The notes beneath the pieces were generated by a model that did no database searches, was not told where the DNA came from, and saw only the letters and a list, made by a program, of their open reading frames with translations. A stretch of DNA of 64,000 nt from Vibrio hangzhouensis (GTDB lineage Bacteria > Pseudomonadota > Gammaproteobacteria > Enterobacterales > Vibrionaceae): the NCBI RefSeq assembly GCF_900107935.1, contig NZ_FNVG01000002.1:310001-374000 (forward strand). The letters are read 5' to 3'. Shown piece by piece: positions 59,850 to 64,000 of the stretch; position 1 is the first letter of the stretch; each line of letters begins with the position of its first letter. The position numbers and the translations under genes were made by a program.

Positions 59850-61850
59850 ATGATGAATCTTTTCAGGTTACTCAATATTAAGAATACAATTCTGATCGTA
59901 TTTTTAATTCCAACAACCTTATTGGTCACTTTGATCGGCACTCAAATTTTCAAAGCTCAACAACACGCCGCTCACGCGCAGACTTCACTGGAAGCAGTCC
60001 ATCTATTTAAACTTTATGATGAAATAGCACATCAATTTGCCGTAGAGCGCGGCTTGACCGCTGGCGTCCTGGCCGCGAAGGGACAAGGACAGCAAGTGAG
60101 TGCACTCAAACAGCAACGCATTAAAGCAGACCAGGCGTTTCGCAACCTAACTTCATTTTCGCCACAATATTTGGAAAGTGAAGTTCTCACTCGACTAAAT
60201 AAAAATGTACTTCAAGCTCTGGAACAACGAGCGTCTATACGGCAACAAGTTGATACACTGAACATTAAGGACTCGCCTTTCGCGTATTATTCCAACATTA
60301 ACCGCATGTCTCTTGATAACTTATCGGTGATTCTGACACATGTCGATGCCCCGGAACTTGAACAGAAACTACGGGGCTTACATGCTCTACTTACAATGAA
60401 AGAAGAAGCTGGGAAAGCGCGTGGCGCGCTCAATGGTGCCTTTGCGGGTAAACGCTCTTCCCTCGACGGCTATACCAATATCAGCAATTATATCGCAACA
60501 GAAACTTATGCTCTGAGACAGGCGGAACTGTTGTTCGCAGCGAATGATCTGCAAACACTCACTGCAATAACGAGTAATGCCATATGGCGTGATGTGGATG
60601 CAATTCAACAAAGCTACCGCGCACAAAGAAGTTCTCTGGATCAATTAGAAGGCCCAGATGCGCCCGAGTGGTTTGACCTGGCAACAAAGCGCATTGGCCA
60701 GATCAAAGGGCTAGCCGATACCATTGCCAATAATGTATCAGAGCTTGCTAGGCAAAATCAGCAGCAAGCACAGAAAACGGTAATCGCTTATATTGCGGTA
60801 ACTCTATTTGTTGTACTTCCTCTCTCGGCAATCGCATTCCTGTCGACTAGGCGGCTTCACCGCAGAGTGACCCTATTCGTTGACCAAATCGATACCATGG
60901 CCAAGAACAAGGATCTTAGTCTGACTCTCCCGTGTGAACAGCGCGATGAACTCGGCAAAATCGCACTTCATTTCAATCAGCTCACCGCAAGTCTGGCATC
61001 CGCATTACAGAAGTCACTAGATGTTGCCCAAAAAACGGAGCAAGAGATGATGGGCATGAGCCAACTTGTGTCTTCGACTCAAACAGTCAGTCAGCAAACG
61101 CATTTACGCTGCGACAATATTGCGACCGCAATGACTGAGATGGCGCAAACGAGCCAGGAAGTAGCCAGTATCACAAGCGAAGCTCAGCAAAGTGCTGACA
61201 GTGCTCAACACAATGCTATTCAGTGCCAAAGCCATGGTGAGTATTCCTTAGTGACAACGACTCAGTTGATCACCAGCGTCGACAATACATACGCTTGCTT
61301 GGAACAGTTAGAAATTAAGATGGCTAGCGTGTCGGAGATTCTAGATAACATCAATTCGATCTCCGAACAAACTAACTTGTTAGCCCTTAATGCCGCCATA
61401 GAGGCAGCCCGGGCAGGCGAGCAAGGACGTGGATTTGCAGTCGTTGCCGATGAAGTTCGATCATTGGCTCAGCGCAGCAAAGAGTCAACAGAAGTCATTC
61501 GTAATCTGCTGGATGATATTTCTAATAACGCAAAGACATCCTTTGAAAATATGCAGCAAAGTCGTGATGCAAGCTATACCGCTCAGTCCATGGTGTCCGA
61601 CACCAATACTATGATCGATGGTCTAATTGCGACGACAAAGCAAATCACCGACTACAACACCAGCATTGCAACGGCGACAGAAGAGCAGTCACAGACGACT
61701 CAATCTGTTGAATCTGATATCGATACGCTTCTGTCCATGGTCGAAACGACCGATAAAAATATCCAGCAGATGAATAGCGAAATGCATAGGGTTAAACAGC
61801 GGATGGAAGAGTTGGTTGCCGATGTGTCTCTGTTTAAACTGACATCATAG
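59850..61850 (+). CDS. Methyl-accepting chemotaxis protein with NIT-like sensor
   Basis: This 666-residue chemoreceptor starts with a transmembrane helix ([18 protein letters not shown]). A periplasmic NIT domain of about 280 residues follows, with [20 protein letters not shown], the conserved opening of nitrate/nitrite-type sensors. A second helix ([20 protein letters not shown]) leads to a HAMP domain, then the signalling hairpin [20 protein letters not shown] with [17 protein letters not shown]. It signals to CheA. The ligand is a guess. A strong terminator follows. Confidence 0.88.
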   Translation: MMNLFRLLNIKNTILIVFLIPTTLLVTLIGTQIFKAQQHAAHAQTSLEAVHLFKLYDEIAHQFAVERGLTAGVLAAKGQGQQVSALKQQRIKADQAFRNLTSFSPQYLESEVLTRLNKNVLQALEQRASIRQQVDTLNIKDSPFAYYSNINRMSLDNLSVILTHVDAPELEQKLRGLHALLTMKEEAGKARGALNGAFAGKRSSLDGYTNISNYIATETYALRQAELLFAANDLQTLTAITSNAIWRDVDAIQQSYRAQRSSLDQLEGPDAPEWFDLATKRIGQIKGLADTIANNVSELARQNQQQAQKTVIAYIAVTLFVVLPLSAIAFLSTRRLHRRVTLFVDQIDTMAKNKDLSLTLPCEQRDELGKIALHFNQLTASLASALQKSLDVAQKTEQEMMGMSQLVSSTQTVSQQTHLRCDNIATAMTEMAQTSQEVASITSEAQQSADSAQHNAIQCQSHGEYSLVTTTQLITSVDNTYACLEQLEIKMASVSEILDNINSISEQTNLLALNAAIEAARAGEQGRGFAVVADEVRSLAQRSKESTEVIRNLLDDISNNAKTSFENMQQSRDASYTAQSMVSDTNTMIDGLIATTKQITDYNTSIATATEEQSQTTQSVESDIDTLLSMVETTDKNIQQMNSEMHRVKQRMEELVADVSLFKLTS

Positions 61851-61882
61851 ACTAGCTGACTCGCTTGGCGGTAAAGCTTAAG

Positions 61883-61913
61883 AGCCTCGGTAATCGATTA
61901 CCGAGGCTTTTTG
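61883..61913 (+). terminator. Rho-independent terminator after the chemoreceptor gene
   Basis: AGCCTCGGTAATC and GATTACCGAGGCT form a perfect 13-bp palindrome followed by TTTT. Confidence 0.85.
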
Positions 61914-62289
61914 TTTCGCCATCTGCTTGGCACATGGTGAAACAAAAACTCATAGCGTTAGTACAATATAAGCCGCGAACCATCCTCAAAGATTTCTCCT
62001 CATAACGATATTAAGCTCAGCCCAACTACCAAACAAGCCAGGGATAAGACTGTTCAAATGATATACAAATTGGATATCCATCACAATTGAGCTAAAGAAG
62101 TGATGATGAGGTCTACTATTGTCACTCAGTTCCTGATAAATTAAAAAACAAAACGTCGTTTTAAAAATTAAATCTTGAAACGTGCTTTTCTGAACGGTGA
62201 CAGGTTTCTCTTTAAGACTCCAGCTTCTAACTCATGAAACTACGGGTACCTTCTGGTCAGTTAATCATTCCAAATTGAGATCGCAAACA
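61914..62289. promoter_or_regulatory. Control region of kdgK with candidate uronate-regulator operator
   Basis: AAATTGGATATCCAT at 62067-62081 is a near palindrome resembling the AATTGG-TATA-CCAATT boxes of uronate-sensing GntR regulators (UxuR/ExuR type). No gene is seen in the rest of this 376-bp region. Confidence 0.35.
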
Positions 62290-63216
62290 ATGAACCAATA
62301 CAAAATTGCAGTCATCGGCGAATGCATGGTCGAACTGCAGCGAAACGGTGAACTGCTCAAACAAAGTTTTGGTGGTGACACTCTTAACACTGCTCTCTAT
62401 CTCTCCCGTCTAACGCAAAATCACGATGTACATGTGAGCTATGTAACAGCGTTAGGTAATGACCCGTTCTCAGATGAGATGATAGATACATGGACTCAAG
62501 AAGGCATCGACACCAGTTTGATCCTCCGACTAAGCGATAAAATGCCTGGACTGTACCATATCGAAACAGACGAAACGGGTGAGCGCACCTTCTTCTACTG
62601 GCGCAATGATGCGGCTGCAAAGTTTGTTCTTGACCAAAGCGAATCAACAAAGTTACTGGAAGAGCTACTCACGTACAATGCGGTATACCTGAGTGGTATT
62701 ACCCTCGCTATTCTGACCGACAACGGGCGTGACAAACTGTTCAGTTTCCTCAAAGCATTCAAAGATAGAGGCGGCAACGTTTTCTTCGACAATAACTTTC
62801 GCCCCAAATTATGGGAAAGCCGTGAACTTGCGATCAACACATACAGGGCAATGCTAAGTTATACCGATACCGCCTTACTGACCTTCGAAGATGAACAGGC
62901 ACTATTTGGTGATATGTTTGTTGAACAATGTATCGAACGTACGAGCCAGGCTGGCGTCTCCGAAATTGCGATCAAACGCGGAGCGAAAGATTGCCTGATT
63001 GTCACGGGCAGTAAGGCAAGCTACGTGCCTCCTAAACCGGTGAACAAGGTAATAGATACGACAGCGGCTGGGGATTCATTTAGTGCTGGCTACCTGGCGA
63101 AACGCCTGACTGGCGGCAGCGCACTGGAAGCGGCGGCGGCAGGGCATAAAGTGGCAGGAGCCGTAATTCAACACCGCGGCGCAATAATACCCAGAATTGA
63201 AACACCAACACTCTAA
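62290..63216 (+). CDS. kdgK: 2-dehydro-3-deoxygluconokinase
   Basis: The product has 308 residues from the ATG at 62290; an upstream in-frame start would add 31 unmatched residues. It is a PfkB/ribokinase-family sugar kinase: IAVIGECMVELQRNGELLKQ, GGDTLNTALYLSRL near the start, FFDNNFRPKLW, and the PfkB signature with catalytic Asp in DTTAAGDSFSAGYLAKRL. It phosphorylates KDG to KDPG, the entry to the Entner-Doudoroff pathway from alginate, pectin or gluconate. The aldolase gene eda follows 17 bp later. Confidence 0.88.
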   Translation: MNQYKIAVIGECMVELQRNGELLKQSFGGDTLNTALYLSRLTQNHDVHVSYVTALGNDPFSDEMIDTWTQEGIDTSLILRLSDKMPGLYHIETDETGERTFFYWRNDAAAKFVLDQSESTKLLEELLTYNAVYLSGITLAILTDNGRDKLFSFLKAFKDRGGNVFFDNNFRPKLWESRELAINTYRAMLSYTDTALLTFEDEQALFGDMFVEQCIERTSQAGVSEIAIKRGAKDCLIVTGSKASYVPPKPVNKVIDTTAAGDSFSAGYLAKRLTGGSALEAAAAGHKVAGAVIQHRGAIIPRIETPTL

Positions 63217-63233
63217 TTAGTAGGACAAATGAG

Positions 63234-63860
63234 ATGACAACACTGAATGAAAAGCTAGCAGACTTGAAAGTAATTCCTGTAATTGCAATCAACAGAGTAG
63301 AGGATGCCCTTCCTTTAGGTAACGCGTTGGTGAATAACGGAATGCCATGTGCGGAGATCACTTTCCGCACAGAATGTGCTGCAGATGCGATCGCTGCTAT
63401 GCGCAAAGAATTCCCAGACATGTTAATTGGTGCCGGTACTGTACTGACCAACAAGCAAGTGGATCAGGCCATCGAAGCCGGTGTCGACTTCATTGTCAGC
63501 CCTGGATTTAATCCCCGCACAGTACAGTATTGCCTGGATAAGAATGTACCTATCGTACCAGGGGTCAATAACCCAAGTCTGGTTGAACAAGCGATGGAAA
63601 TGGGTCTTCGTACATTGAAATTCTTCCCTGCAGAACCTTCTGGCGGCGTCGCTATGCTCAAGGCACTTACGGCGGTCTACCCTGTCAAATTTATGCCTAC
63701 GGGCGGTGTGAGCCTCAACAACGTAGATGATTACCTTTCTATTAACTCCGTACTTGCTTGTGGCGGTACCTGGATGGTTCCAACTAACCTGATTGATGAC
63801 GGTCGTTGGGATGAACTAGGTCAATTGGTTAAAGACGCTGTTGCGCACGTAAACCAGTAA
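63234..63860 (+). CDS. eda: KDPG/KHG aldolase
   Basis: The product has 208 residues, the usual Eda length. The class I aldolase has the catalytic Glu in CAEITFRTE, the ring around IGAGTVLTN, IVSPGFN and VPGVNNPS, and the Schiff-base Lys in LKFFPAEPSGG. It splits KDPG into pyruvate and glyceraldehyde-3-phosphate and also acts on 4-hydroxy-2-oxoglutarate. It forms an operon with kdgK. Confidence 0.9.
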   Translation: MTTLNEKLADLKVIPVIAINRVEDALPLGNALVNNGMPCAEITFRTECAADAIAAMRKEFPDMLIGAGTVLTNKQVDQAIEAGVDFIVSPGFNPRTVQYCLDKNVPIVPGVNNPSLVEQAMEMGLRTLKFFPAEPSGGVAMLKALTAVYPVKFMPTGGVSLNNVDDYLSINSVLACGGTWMVPTNLIDDGRWDELGQLVKDAVAHVNQ

Positions 63861-63872
63861 AGTGAATTTCTT

Positions 63873-63900
63873 ACCGCACAGTGCACTCTGTGCGGTTTTC
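63873..63900 (+). terminator. Rho-independent terminator after eda
   Basis: ACCGCACA, loop GTGCACTC, TGTGCGGT, then TTT. It also serves the convergent alpha/beta hydrolase gene region. Confidence 0.8.
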
Positions 63901-63902
63901 TA

Positions 63903-64000
63903 TTACTGTGAACTTACCCAAGCGTGAAAACGGTCAAGCCAATTCCGCGCATCATGAGCCTTATTGACATAAGCACCAAATCCATGTCCCCCTTGTTCGA
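63903..64000 (-). CDS. Alpha/beta-hydrolase, C-terminal end only
   Basis: On the minus strand the frame reading QGGHGFGAYVNKAHDARNWL then DRFHAWVSSQ ends in TAA at 63903. The G-H-G-F motif supplies the late catalytic His of an esterase-type alpha/beta hydrolase, and the following W-L-D-R-F-H-x-W helix matches acetyl-esterase or acyl-hydrolase tails. Only the last 31 residues are present. The neighbouring kdgK-eda suggest, but do not prove, a polysaccharide-deacetylating esterase. Confidence 0.6.
   Translation of the reverse strand, partial: EQGGHGFGAYVNKAHDARNWLDRFHAWVSSQ

Noticed and set aside
1..64000. CRISPR array, tRNA, rRNA, integron attC array or prophage
   Set aside because: No repeated spacer pattern, tRNA cloverleaf, rRNA stretch, attC-like array or phage structural gene was recognised on reading the window.

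Overview
The window reads as marine Vibrio DNA, probably the accessory-rich second chromosome. The evidence is a Qrr-type quorum-sensing small RNA with a sigma-54 promoter and LuxO-like boxes, a stand-alone NqrB closely resembling the Vibrio Na+-pumping enzyme subunit, several cyclic-di-GMP proteins, a MaoP/DUF413 protein and many small Vibrio-like families. No rRNA, tRNA, phage block or CRISPR array is visible.

Layout. 0-7.7 kb: the end of an L,D-transpeptidase, an SDR enzyme, a double-cupin protein, two small unannotated peptide genes, a TauE-type exporter, a DUF3541-like protein, a 157-bp MITE-like element, a GntR regulator and a tandem pair of paralogous LuxR-type regulators. 7.8-15.7 kb: an alpha-glucoside uptake and hydrolysis locus, with the ABC genes aglE-F-G-K divergent from the LacI-type regulator and GH13 glucosidase, and two look-alike operators between them.

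15.7-38.3 kb: an accessory block holding a DUF3179 protein, an octahaem cytochrome c with TPRs, a formylglycine-type sulfatase, a NarL-family response regulator, a dead IS3 transposase remnant, an AT-rich ABC cluster (zinc-type binding protein with FtsX/LolD-type subunits and an unrecognised membrane protein), a GntH-like metallo-beta-lactamase-fold hydrolase, a very large sensor kinase with three periplasmic binding-protein domains, a lipoprotein with an NlpC/P60-like domain, an outer-membrane barrel, a YiaW/YiaV-like pair and a small exported protein. Several intergenic regions here carry tandem 12-bp-spaced ACTAGT-like motifs, which suggests a shared regulon, possibly under the kinase and response regulator.

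38.4-47.6 kb: a lipoprotein esterase, a multidomain secreted polysaccharide-lyase-like protein with CBM6 and calcium-binding repeats, a second inverted-repeat element, a PhzF-HD-GNAT operon, and a photolyase island (cryptochrome DASH, FeS-type photolyase, SDR, DUF2256). 47.7-53.2 kb: orphan nqrB, a diguanylate cyclase and a Cache-GAF-HD-GYP phosphodiesterase with a long insert. 53.3-64 kb: a malate-synthase-G-like fragment beside a ScfR/RamB-type regulator, the Qrr RNA gene, overlapping Ada-AlkA and Ogt repair genes, maoP, a PAS-GGDEF cyclase, a NIT-domain chemoreceptor, and the Entner-Doudoroff genes kdgK and eda followed by the end of an alpha/beta hydrolase.

All family calls come from reading the sequence and recalled family motifs; no search was run.
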